Positions 6,869 through 14,132 of a DNA stretch of 14,226 bases are shown piece by piece. Both the position numbers and the translations under genes were made by a program. Below the pieces are notes generated by a model, which made no database searches, was not told the origin of the DNA, and worked only from the letters and a program-made list of their open reading frames with translations. The number at the start of each line of letters is the position of its first letter. Positions within the stretch are counted from its first letter, which is position 1. This DNA is from Thermoplasmata archaeon (GTDB lineage: Archaea; Thermoplasmatota; Thermoplasmata; Lutacidiplasmatales; UBA184). The DNA lies in assembly GCA_013044425.1 (NCBI GenBank), contig JABEUK010000048.1:1-14226 (forward strand). Direction: 5' to 3'.

Positions 6869-9556
6869 ATGAGCGCCCCCGCCCTTCCATCCCGCTTCGA
6901 CCCGAAGACGATCGAAGCGCGCTGGCAGGGGGAGTGGGCCGCCCACGGCTACTTCCGGGCCCCGGATCGCCCGAGCCGCCCGTACTTCGCCGTCCCGATC
7001 CCGCCGCCCAACGTCACGGGCATCCTGACGATGGGCCACATGCTGGGCTACTCGGTGATGGACATCCTGGTCCGCCAGCACCGGATGCAAGGGAATGCCA
7101 CGCTCTGGGTACCGGGGCTCGATCATGCGGGCCTTGCGACTCAGGTCGAGGTTCGGCGGCGGCTCGCGAAGGAGGGCATCCGATTGGAAGATCTGCCTCG
7201 CGCGCAGATCCTCGAGCAGATCGAACTTTGGCGCCAGGAGCACGAACCCCGCATCTTGGAACAGACGCGGGCCGGAGGCTTCTCGGTCGACTGGACCCGG
7301 TACCGGTACACGATGGACCCGCCGGCCGCGCGAGCAACACGCGAAGCCTTCGTTCAGCTCTACCGGGCGGGCCTGATCTACCGGGGAGAGCGGATGGTCA
7401 ACTGGGACCCGAGGTTGCGCACGGCCGTCTCCGACCTCGAGGTGCTCCACACGGAGGAGGACGGGCGGCTGTACTTCGTTCGGTACCCCTGGGCCGACGG
7501 AAGCCCCGGGGGCCTTGAGGTCGCCACCGTCCGCCCCGAGACGATCTTCGGGGACGTGGCGGTGGCGGTTCACCCTGACGACGCGCGGCATTCTTCCGAC
7601 GTCGGCCGAGAGGTCCTGCTACCGATCGTGAACCGCCGGGTTCCCGTCATCACCGACACGGCGATCGATCCGGCGTTCGGGGCCGGTGCGCTGAAAGTGA
7701 CTCCGCGCCACGACCTCGTGGATTACGAGATCTATCGGCGGCACCCCAATCTTCCGCTTCCGGCCAGCATTCTCGACGACTCGGGTCGGCTCGAGGGGGA
7801 TCTCGTCCCTCCCGAGCTCCGGGGGCTCGACTGCGACCGGGGCCGGGAAGCGACGGTGAAGCGGCTGGAGGAGGCTCTCCTTCTGCTGCGGACCGAGACC
7901 TATCGGCACAGCGTGGCGCGCTCGGAACGGTCGGACGCGATGATCGAACCCCGCTTGTCCACTCAGTGGTTCGTGAAGATGCGCCCCCTCGCGGATCCCG
8001 CGGTGGCCGCCGTCCGGGAAGGGGTCGTGCGCATCCACCCCGACCGATGGACGTTGTCGTTCTTCCGCTGGATGGAGACGATCCAGGATTGGTGCATCTC
8101 CCGCCAGGTCGTTTGGGGCCATCCGATCCCGGTCTCTCGCTGCGCGGCGTGCCAGGAGGAGATCGTCTATGTGGACCGGCCGGCCTCCTGTCCGAAGTGC
8201 GGGTGCCGCGAGCTGATCCCGGACCCTGACGTGTTGGACACCTGGTTCACTTCGTGGCTGTGGCCGTTTCTATCCCTCGGCTGGCCGGAAGAGACGGCCG
8301 ACCTCGCCCACTACTACCCCACCCACGTACTCGTGACCGGCCGAGACATCATGTTCTTCTGGGTTGCCCGGATGATGATGGCCGGGCTGTACTTCACGGG
8401 CCGTGCCCCGTTCTCCGATGTCTACCTCACGGGCATGCTGCGCGACGACCGCGGCCGGAGGATGTCGAAGCATCTCGGGAACTCTCCGGACCCGCTCTCG
8501 GTGATCGCCGAGCGGGGTGCCGACGCGACTCGTTTCGCGCTCGTGTTCCCTACGCCCACGGACGAGGACGGGCCGTTCGGGCGTGGGCCCCTCGAGGGCG
8601 CTCGCAACTTCCTGACGAAGGTATGGAACCTGACCCGATTCGCCCAGTCGCACACGCCGAGCGGAACCGCGCCCCCGACGACTCCACCGGCGCTCTACGC
8701 CCACTCTCCGCTCGAGGATCGGTGGATCCTCTCGCGGTACGCCGCGACGGTCGCGGCCCTGAACGATACCCTCGCCCGGTTCGAAATCTCCCAGGCGGCC
8801 ACCACGCTCTACCAGTTCCTGTGGCACGACCTCGCCGATCGGTACGTCGAGCTCATCAAGGACCGGCTGGCGGGTAAGGGCGACGCGGTGAGTCAACGGA
8901 CGGCGCAGGCAACGCTCCTGTTCGTGATCGAGCGATCCCTTCGCCTCCTTCACCCCTTTGTTCCCCACATGACGGAGGAACTGTGGCACGCGCTCCCTCA
9001 CGAAGGCGAGTCGGTGACCGTGGCACCGTGGCCCCCGGCCACCGAGGTCCCGCGCGATGCGCTCGCGGAGGCCCGGATGGAGATCGTGCTCGATTCGATC
9101 CGACTCTTGAGGAACCTGCGTGCCGAGGAACATGTCGCCGTCGAGACGATCCCCTCCGCCTGGATCCGACCTCAGAACGAGGAGGTCGCGACCCTGCTGA
9201 AGGCAGAGTGTGGGGCCATCGAGAAACTCGCGCGGGTCCACCCGCTCAAGCTGCTCGGCCCGGGTGAAGTGACGCCGGAGGGCGCGTCGACCCGGGTCTC
9301 GGCGGCGGGGGAGTACTTCATTCTCCGACCGACGGCGTCGATCGAAGACCCCGAGACGCTCCGTCGGGAACGGGACAAGCTCGCTGCGTTGCTGAGGAAA
9401 ACCCGCGAGCGGCTGGCCGACCTGGGATTCCGCGATCGTGCTCCGGCCTCGGTCGTCCGGGAAGCCGAGGAGAAGGCACGAGAGCTGGACGAACGCCTCG
9501 GGCGTATCGACGCGAACTTGAAGAGCACGGGACCTTCGGAGGGTTCGGGACGATGA
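6869..9556 (+). CDS. valS: Valyl-tRNA synthetase (bacterial-type, with C-terminal coiled coil)
   Basis: This class I synthetase charges tRNA-Val and edits mischarged threonine. PPPNVTGILTMGHM (46-59) is the HIGH region, with Thr in place of the first His. The CP1 editing domain shows TVRPETIFGDVAVAVHPDD and GAGALKVTPRHDLVDYEI. Then come SERSDAMIEPRLSTQWF, DWCISRQVVWGHPIP and a zinc cluster CAAC/CPKC (about 425-447). The KMSKS element reads RMSKHLGN (531-538). After the anticodon-binding helices, a charged coiled coil fills the last 70 residues (RRERDKLAALLRKTRERL, then ASVVREAEEKARELDERL), the tRNA-binding arm typical of bacterial ValRS. The signature wording also looks bacterial, suggesting acquisition by transfer. 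The TGA stop overlaps the next ATG (ATGA), so the aldo/keto reductase is probably translationally coupled. The length is 895 residues from the preferred start. Confidence 0.95.
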   Translation: MSAPALPSRFDPKTIEARWQGEWAAHGYFRAPDRPSRPYFAVPIPPPNVTGILTMGHMLGYSVMDILVRQHRMQGNATLWVPGLDHAGLATQVEVRRRLAKEGIRLEDLPRAQILEQIELWRQEHEPRILEQTRAGGFSVDWTRYRYTMDPPAARATREAFVQLYRAGLIYRGERMVNWDPRLRTAVSDLEVLHTEEDGRLYFVRYPWADGSPGGLEVATVRPETIFGDVAVAVHPDDARHSSDVGREVLLPIVNRRVPVITDTAIDPAFGAGALKVTPRHDLVDYEIYRRHPNLPLPASILDDSGRLEGDLVPPELRGLDCDRGREATVKRLEEALLLLRTETYRHSVARSERSDAMIEPRLSTQWFVKMRPLADPAVAAVREGVVRIHPDRWTLSFFRWMETIQDWCISRQVVWGHPIPVSRCAACQEEIVYVDRPASCPKCGCRELIPDPDVLDTWFTSWLWPFLSLGWPEETADLAHYYPTHVLVTGRDIMFFWVARMMMAGLYFTGRAPFSDVYLTGMLRDDRGRRMSKHLGNSPDPLSVIAERGADATRFALVFPTPTDEDGPFGRGPLEGARNFLTKVWNLTRFAQSHTPSGTAPPTTPPALYAHSPLEDRWILSRYAATVAALNDTLARFEISQAATTLYQFLWHDLADRYVELIKDRLAGKGDAVSQRTAQATLLFVIERSLRLLHPFVPHMTEELWHALPHEGESVTVAPWPPATEVPRDALAEARMEIVLDSIRLLRNLRAEEHVAVETIPSAWIRPQNEEVATLLKAECGAIEKLARVHPLKLLGPGEVTPEGASTRVSAAGEYFILRPTASIEDPETLRRERDKLAALLRKTRERLADLGFRDRAPASVVREAEEKARELDERLGRIDANLKSTGPSEGSGR

Positions 9557-10533
9557 CACCGGCTCGGAAGGCTCACCCATCGCGCACCCAGGTCGATCCC
9601 CCCCGGGCCGCCATCGGCACGATCCCGCTCCCCGGTTCGAAGAAACCCCATCCGGCGCTCGGCCTCGGACTGTGGGGCATGGGCCGATGGAAGCGCCCCG
9701 AGGAGGATCAGACCCGCCGCAGCGTCGAGCACGCGATCGATGCCGGGATGCGTTGGTTCGATACCGCGGAAGTGTATGGGAACGGGCGTTCCGAGCGAGT
9801 GCTCGGGGAAGCGCTGAACCGAACCCCGACGCTCGCGAAGGACTCCTTCGTGGTCACGAAGGTCTCCTGGGAACACCTGCGACCGGAGCAGCTGCGTGCA
9901 TCCTTGGTCGGCAGCCTCGAGCGCCTCGGCCGCCCCTCCGTGGACCTCTACCTCGTCCATGCTCCCGATCCACGCGTCCCTCTCCAGGAGACCATGGCCG
10001 CCCTGGAGGCGATCTGGAAGGAGGGGCGCATCGGAGCGATCGGCGTATCGAATTTCTCGGTCGAAGAGATGGAGGCGGCGCAGGCCGCGCTCTCGGAAGC
10101 CCGCATCGTTGTCAATCAGGTTCGCTACAACCTCTTCGATCGGGAGGACGGGGATCCCGTCCTCGAGTACTGCCGAGCCCATGGAATGGTCATCGAGGCG
10201 TACACGCCGCTCGCACGCGGGCTTCTCCACGGCCGATACTTAACGGGAAAGCGGGTTCCTATGGAGGTGCGGCGGTTCGCGCATCGCATCTTCGAGCCCG
10301 ATCGCTTCGCGGTGATCCAGGAACGCGCACGCGCTCTCCAGGCGCTGGCCAACGCCGCCGGCATCCCGCTCGCCTCGATCGCCCTCCACTGGCTCGAGGC
10401 TCGGGGTGCTGCGCCCCTGTTCGGAGCGAGCCGCCCGGAGCAGATCGACTCGAACCTTGCGGCGTGGGAGGTCCGTCCTTCGAATAAGATCCTGAACGAG
10501 GCGGACGCGATCGCGCGAGGCGAACGTGCTTAA
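9553..10533 (+). CDS. Aldo/keto reductase
   Basis: This is a cytosolic NAD(P)H-dependent oxidoreductase of the TIM-barrel AKR superfamily. The substrate cannot be told from sequence. The 326-residue product has the full catalytic tetrad: Asp70 and Tyr75 in MRWFDTAEVYGNGRSE, Lys103 in FVVTKVS, and His136 in VDLYLVHAPDP. GAIGVSNFSVEEM and VVNQVRYNLFDRE follow. Cofactor-binding elements come late (YTPLARGLLHGRYL, GASRPEQIDSNLAA). The N-terminal 30 residues are a poorly conserved lead-in. The gene starts within the ATGA overlap with valS, has GGAGGG at 9538-9543, and overlaps the next gene by eight bases. It may clear aldehydes or do sugar or ketone chemistry; its place after valS gives no specific clue. 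Confidence 0.93.
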   Translation: MTPARKAHPSRTQVDPPRAAIGTIPLPGSKKPHPALGLGLWGMGRWKRPEEDQTRRSVEHAIDAGMRWFDTAEVYGNGRSERVLGEALNRTPTLAKDSFVVTKVSWEHLRPEQLRASLVGSLERLGRPSVDLYLVHAPDPRVPLQETMAALEAIWKEGRIGAIGVSNFSVEEMEAAQAALSEARIVVNQVRYNLFDREDGDPVLEYCRAHGMVIEAYTPLARGLLHGRYLTGKRVPMEVRRFAHRIFEPDRFAVIQERARALQALANAAGIPLASIALHWLEARGAAPLFGASRPEQIDSNLAAWEVRPSNKILNEADAIARGERA

Positions 10534-11185
10534 GCTGGCCGCCTTCGACATGGACGGCACGCTCGTCAACGTCAGCAGTTCCTGGGGGTTCGTGCACGAG
10601 CATCTGGGCCTCTCCAATGCGGAGGGGCTCCGCCGCTTCATGGAAGGGGCGATCGACGATCTCGAGTTCATCCGGACCGACGTGCAACTCTGGAAGACCG
10701 TGCGCCCAGGGATCTCGGTCTTCGACCTGGAGGAGATCCTGGCGCGGGTGCCGCTCATGCCGGGAGCGCGGGAGCTGATGCGAGGGCTCCGCGAACGCGG
10801 AATCCTCACCGCGATCGTCAGCGGAGGGATCGACGTGCTAGCTCGACGCGTGGGCCGGGAGCTCCGGATGGACTACGTGCTTGCCAACGGGATCCGTACG
10901 GACGCCACCGGCCAACTGACGGACGAAGGGATCCTCCGCGTTCCGATCAAGAAGAAGGACGAGGTGCTCGCTCGGATCCAGGAGCAGCTCGGCATCCACC
11001 CCGATGAGACAGCGAGCGTGGGAAACTCCGAGATCGATGTCGCCCTGTTCCGGCGCAGCCGCGTCGGCATCGCCTTCAAGCCCGAGGACCAGGCCGTTCG
11101 AGACTCCGCGACCGACGTGCTCGCAGCTTCCGACCACGATCTGACGCATGTCCTTCGCCTCCTGGATGCCTTCCCGGCCGACTGA
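10526..11185 (+). CDS. HAD-superfamily phosphatase, SerB-like
   Basis: This is a haloacid-dehalogenase-type phosphohydrolase that most resembles phosphoserine phosphatase, the last step of serine synthesis. In the 219-residue product, motif I is FDMDGTLV (nucleophile Asp8 and acid/base Asp10). A helical cap region follows. Motif II is TAIVSGG (Ser99), motif III is the lysine cluster KKKDE (142-146), and motif IV is SVGNSEIDVALF (164-175). In motif IV the first acidic position is Asn167 where related enzymes usually have Asp, while Asp171 is kept. That change and the loose overall match leave the substrate open. The start is GTG at 10526 inside the reductase gene, with GAGG at 10517-10520. The gene ends a valS-reductase-phosphatase unit; a 59-base gap follows. 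Confidence 0.88.
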   Translation: MLKLAAFDMDGTLVNVSSSWGFVHEHLGLSNAEGLRRFMEGAIDDLEFIRTDVQLWKTVRPGISVFDLEEILARVPLMPGARELMRGLRERGILTAIVSGGIDVLARRVGRELRMDYVLANGIRTDATGQLTDEGILRVPIKKKDEVLARIQEQLGIHPDETASVGNSEIDVALFRRSRVGIAFKPEDQAVRDSATDVLAASDHDLTHVLRLLDAFPAD

Positions 11186-11207
11186 GGGACGGCTCCAAGC
11201 GACCGGG

Positions 11208-11217
11208 CAACCCTTTT
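11208..11217 (+). promoter_or_regulatory. Weak T-rich promoter-like element before aIF2-beta
   Basis: CAACCCTTTT followed by G is the most AT-rich part of the first half of the gap after the phosphatase gene. Its T-run is centred about 30 bases before the ATG at 11245. That ATG has no SD sequence (TTTTCCTCC precedes it). The spacing fits a leaderless or very short leader. The motif is not a consensus TATA box. Confidence 0.3.
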
Positions 11218-11244
11218 GCGGGCGCCCCGGTTCGGTTTTCCTCC

Positions 11245-11862
11245 ATGGACGGATATTCAGCCCTCCTCGAACGCGCTCGGGCCCAGTTGCCCGAGGTGCG
11301 CACGGGGGGAGAACGGTTCCAGGTCCCCGAGCCGGTAGTCGCCACCGACGGCAAGACGACCGTCATCCGGAACTTCCAGGACATCACGACGGTCCTGCGT
11401 CGGGAGCCGGAGCAGGTCATCGGCTACCTCGCCAAGGAACTCGGCTGCCCCGGGGTCCTCGACCTTCCCCGAGGCGTGCTCAAGTCCCGCATCGCGAAGG
11501 ACGCCATTGCCCAGCGGATCCGGGAATACACGGAGAAGTACGTGATCTGCTCGGAGTGCAAACGACCCGACACCCACCTCACGAAGGAGGGCCGGCTCAC
11601 GATCCTCGTCTGCGAAGCGTGCGGGGCCCAGCGCCCCGTCACGATGCGCCGGGTCGTTACCCCCGAGAAGCCCAAGGCTCCGGTCGTGGTCGGTGAGGTG
11701 TACCGGCTGACGATCGAGGACGTCGGACGGCGGGGCGACGGCGTCGCCAAGAAGGAAGGGTTCGTGATCTTCGTCACGGGAGCCAACCAGCGTGGCATGA
11801 GCATCAACGCGAAGATCACCAAGGTGCTGGGCAACAACGCCTACGCGATCGTGCAGCCCTGA
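11245..11862 (+). CDS. eif2b: Translation initiation factor aIF2 subunit beta with C-terminal TRAM domain
   Basis: aIF2-beta is part of the alpha-beta-gamma factor that brings initiator Met-tRNA to the small subunit. The 205-residue product begins with MDGYSALLERARAQLPE, the short N-terminal helix that contacts the gamma subunit. The central alpha/beta domain carries KTTVIRNFQDI, REPEQVIGYLAKELG and SRIAKDAIAQRIREYTEKYV. The C4 zinc ribbon has Cys102, 105, 123 and 126 (ICSECKRPD, VCEACGAQR). Plain aIF2-beta ends soon after this, at about 135-140 residues. Here a linker leads to a TRAM domain (about 147-205: EVYRLTIEDVGRRGDGVAKK, FVIFVTGA). TRAM domains bind RNA, and similar fusions are known in some euryarchaea. 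It leads a cluster with a presenilin homologue seven bases downstream. Confidence 0.95.
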   Translation: MDGYSALLERARAQLPEVRTGGERFQVPEPVVATDGKTTVIRNFQDITTVLRREPEQVIGYLAKELGCPGVLDLPRGVLKSRIAKDAIAQRIREYTEKYVICSECKRPDTHLTKEGRLTILVCEACGAQRPVTMRRVVTPEKPKAPVVVGEVYRLTIEDVGRRGDGVAKKEGFVIFVTGANQRGMSINAKITKVLGNNAYAIVQP

Positions 11863-11869
11863 ACGGACG

Positions 11870-12838
11870 ATGCGCAGCGTCCGGTGGCTGGGACTGTTCG
11901 GGCTCTACATCGGCGCCCAGCTCGTAGCGCTCGCTCTCGCGGTGCCCTTCCGCTCGGCAGGGCTGAGCTCGGGCGCCAACCCGAGCAGTCTGACCACCCC
12001 GCTGGTCCTGATCGCCGCGGTGATCCTCGCCCCCATCGTCATCCTCCTGCTGGCGCGGCGGCAAGGACTCCTGGTCGGGCTCCGCCACCTGTTGCTGATC
12101 GCGATCGCCGGCGCCCTGTACTTCACGGTCCTCGAGTCCCTTCTGGTCGCCCTGCCGGCCAGCTGGTTGCTCTCCCCGATGAGCGCGGAGATCACGCTCG
12201 TCCCGGCGGTCCCCCTCGCCGCGATGGTCGCGGCCGGACTCTACTTGGCCCTCCTCATGGATCCTCAGTGGTACATCGTGGACCTCGCCGGGTTCGTCGC
12301 CGCCGGCGGCCTGATCGCGATCCTCGGGATCTCCTTCGCCATCCTCCCGGTATTCATCCTCCTCATCGCCCTCGCCGTGTACGACGCGATCGCCGTCTAC
12401 CGCACGAAGCACATGATCCGCCTGGCCGACATCGTTACCGAGATGAAGCTCCCGATCCTGATGGTGATGCCCGAGTCCGCCGACTACGATTACACGGCCG
12501 CCCCTCCGCTGAGCGAGACACGCAAGGTCCCCATCGAAGAACGCGCTGCGACGTTCATGGGGCTCGGCGACGTCGTGATACCGGGGATCCTGGTGGTCTC
12601 CGCGTTCATCTGGCTCCCCTCCTCCCCGAGGATCCTCGGCCTCTCCGCGAGCCTCTGGGTCGCCCTCGGCGCGCTCGTCGGATCGCTGGTCGGCTACGCC
12701 GTCCTCATGCGTCGGGTGAACCGCGGGGAAGCGCAGGCCGGTCTCCCCTTCCTGAACGGAGGCGCCCTGGTGGGGTACATCCTCACCTTCCTCCTCATCT
12801 ACCACTCCGCCACGCTTGGCCTCACGGGAGGCCTTTAA
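11870..12838 (+). CDS. Presenilin/signal-peptide-peptidase family intramembrane aspartyl protease
   Basis: These proteases cut transmembrane helices inside the membrane using two aspartates. The 322-residue product is very hydrophobic, with about nine predicted spans by eye (roughly 7-25, 43-62, 71-95, 111-130, 136-153, 154-172, 233-250, 258-281, 297-316). The first catalytic motif is VYDAIAVY (Asp172) and the second is GLGDVVIPG (GxGD, Asp234). GLPFLNGGAL (291-300) stands where eukaryotic members have the PAL motif; an LPxLNGGA form is what I recall for archaeal homologues. A polar loop of about 50 residues (SADYDYTAAPPLSETRK) separates the two catalytic spans. It begins seven bases after aIF2-beta with no clear ribosome site, suggesting coupling. 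Natural substrates in archaea are unknown; membrane-protein turnover is an inference. Confidence 0.9.
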   Translation: MRSVRWLGLFGLYIGAQLVALALAVPFRSAGLSSGANPSSLTTPLVLIAAVILAPIVILLLARRQGLLVGLRHLLLIAIAGALYFTVLESLLVALPASWLLSPMSAEITLVPAVPLAAMVAAGLYLALLMDPQWYIVDLAGFVAAGGLIAILGISFAILPVFILLIALAVYDAIAVYRTKHMIRLADIVTEMKLPILMVMPESADYDYTAAPPLSETRKVPIEERAATFMGLGDVVIPGILVVSAFIWLPSSPRILGLSASLWVALGALVGSLVGYAVLMRRVNRGEAQAGLPFLNGGALVGYILTFLLIYHSATLGLTGGL

Positions 12839-12863
12839 CCACCCGCCGGCTCCGGGCGAGTCG

Positions 12864-13808
12864 ATGCCGCGCCAGGTCGAGGACATCCGCATCGACGACG
12901 CTCCCTCCCTGGACGTCCTCGTGCGTCGACTGGACGCCGCCGGAGGGTTCAGCGCGAAGGCCGTGGCCGAGGGCGTCGACGTACTCACGCGGATGCTCCG
13001 CGACCCTCAGATGACGTTGTTCCTCTCCTTCCCCGCGGACATCGTGGCCACCGGCGTCCGCGGAGTCCTCGCGACGCTCGTCCGGGAAGGGTACGTCGAT
13101 GCGGTGGTCACGACGTGCGGTACGCTCGATCACGATCTGGCCCGGTCGTTCCGCCCGTACTACCACGGCGCTTGGAACCTCGACGACGCCGACCTGCACC
13201 GGCGCCACCTATACCGCCTCGGGAATCTCGTCATCCCCGAGTCGAACTACGGCGCGATCATTGAGGAGAAGATGCAGAGGATCCTCGCTGCGCTCTGGCG
13301 CCGGGGCGTCCGGTCGCTGACCACCCGCGATCTCGCCTGGGCGATCGGGGAAGCGATCCCGAAGCGCACGGGGACCTCGAGCATCTTGCGAGCCGCCTTC
13401 GACCACCGGGTCCCGGTCTTTGTACCGGGGATCACGGACGGGGCGGTCGGCTCCCAGCTCTGGCTCTTCTGGCAGGACCACAAAGAGCTCGGCATCGACC
13501 TCCTACGCGACGAGCAGCACCTCTCCGACCTCGTCTACGAGGCGAAGCGCTCGGGGGCGATCCTCCTGGGGGGTGGAATCTCCAAGCACCACACGATCTG
13601 GTGGAACCAGTTCCGGGACGGGCTCGACGCGGTGCTCCAGATCACGAGCGCGGTCGAGTGGGATGGGAGCCTCTCCGGCGCACGGACGCGCGAAGCGATC
13701 TCATGGGGGAAGGTCAAGCCGGCCGCGCGGCACACCAGCGTCGACGGCGACGTGACGGTGCTGTTCCCGCTGATGGTCGGGGCCGCCCTTGAGCGCCTCC
13801 GACGATAG
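12864..13808 (+). CDS. dys: Deoxyhypusine synthase
   Basis: The enzyme transfers the aminobutyl group of spermidine, with NAD, to one lysine of translation factor aIF5A, giving deoxyhypusine. The 314-residue product shows the family pattern. VVTTCGTLDHDLARSF and the NAD-binding and active-site strands are present (VPVFVPGITDGAVGSQLW, AILLGGGISKHHTIW). The catalytic block is EWDGSLSGARTREAISWGK, where Lys283 is the lysine that forms the covalent intermediate. A C-terminal DVTVLFPLMVGAAL follows. I start at the ATG at 12864. An in-frame TTG at 12816 would overlap the protease gene by 23 bases and adds only unconserved residues. Its place in the aIF2-beta cluster joins two steps of translation factor function. 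aIF5A itself is not in the window. Confidence 0.95.
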   Translation: MPRQVEDIRIDDAPSLDVLVRRLDAAGGFSAKAVAEGVDVLTRMLRDPQMTLFLSFPADIVATGVRGVLATLVREGYVDAVVTTCGTLDHDLARSFRPYYHGAWNLDDADLHRRHLYRLGNLVIPESNYGAIIEEKMQRILAALWRRGVRSLTTRDLAWAIGEAIPKRTGTSSILRAAFDHRVPVFVPGITDGAVGSQLWLFWQDHKELGIDLLRDEQHLSDLVYEAKRSGAILLGGGISKHHTIWWNQFRDGLDAVLQITSAVEWDGSLSGARTREAISWGKVKPAARHTSVDGDVTVLFPLMVGAALERLRR

Positions 13809-13875
13809 CGGGCGGCCTCCGCTCGGCGATACATCGCCGGTACCTCCATTACCTCCTAGGCCCTATCCGTACGCG

Positions 13876-14043
13876 ATGCCGTACGTCGAGTATGACGAGA
13901 TCGAGGCGATCTGCTCGGAGTGCGGTCGGGTCTTCCGCTCGGAAGAGGCGCTCGTCGTGCACAAGGAAGAAAGCCACTCCGGGCTCGAGGCCCTCGGATC
14001 GCATCCTTCGCCCAAACGGCCCCGGTCCCCGCCCTCCGACTGA
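13876..14043 (+). CDS. Small C2H2 zinc-finger protein (55 aa)
   Basis: This is a short protein whose core is one zinc finger, CSECGRVFRSEEALVVHKEESH, spaced C-x2-C-x12-H-x4-H. Such small archaeal zinc-finger proteins may bind DNA, RNA or protein; none can be named here. The tail is Ser/Pro/Arg-rich (SPKRPRSPPSD). The frame is open back to a TTG at 13789 inside the deoxyhypusine synthase gene. However, the codons between 13810 and 13875 have many A/T third positions, including a TTA, unlike the rest of the window. The GC-rich third-position pattern begins at the ATG. CATTAC about 26 bases upstream could be a weak promoter for a leaderless start, and there is no SD. The longer form would be 84 residues with a Pro-rich N-terminus. 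Confidence 0.6.
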   Translation: MPYVEYDEIEAICSECGRVFRSEEALVVHKEESHSGLEALGSHPSPKRPRSPPSD

Positions 14044-14132
14044 ACAGGGGCACTCGGGGACTGGCTCATCGTCCTCACCGCCCGTCGACCGGGGCGTTCG
14101 CCTTCCTTAAGCATCCCGAGTGGGTCCTGCGC

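Noticed and set aside
5822..7591. 589-codon minus-strand frame across lysS and valS
   Set aside because: It is antisense to conserved class II and class I synthetase motifs, and its composition is that of a GC-driven shadow.
8270..9580. 436-codon minus-strand frame opposite the end of valS
   Set aside because: It is a shadow of the ValRS anticodon-binding and coiled-coil regions, with no independent start signal or family pattern.
11816..12988. 390-codon minus-strand frame rich in Asp, Glu, Arg and Gly opposite the presenilin homologue
   Set aside because: It is a low-complexity mirror of hydrophobic membrane codons. The plus strand has both catalytic motifs of the protease.
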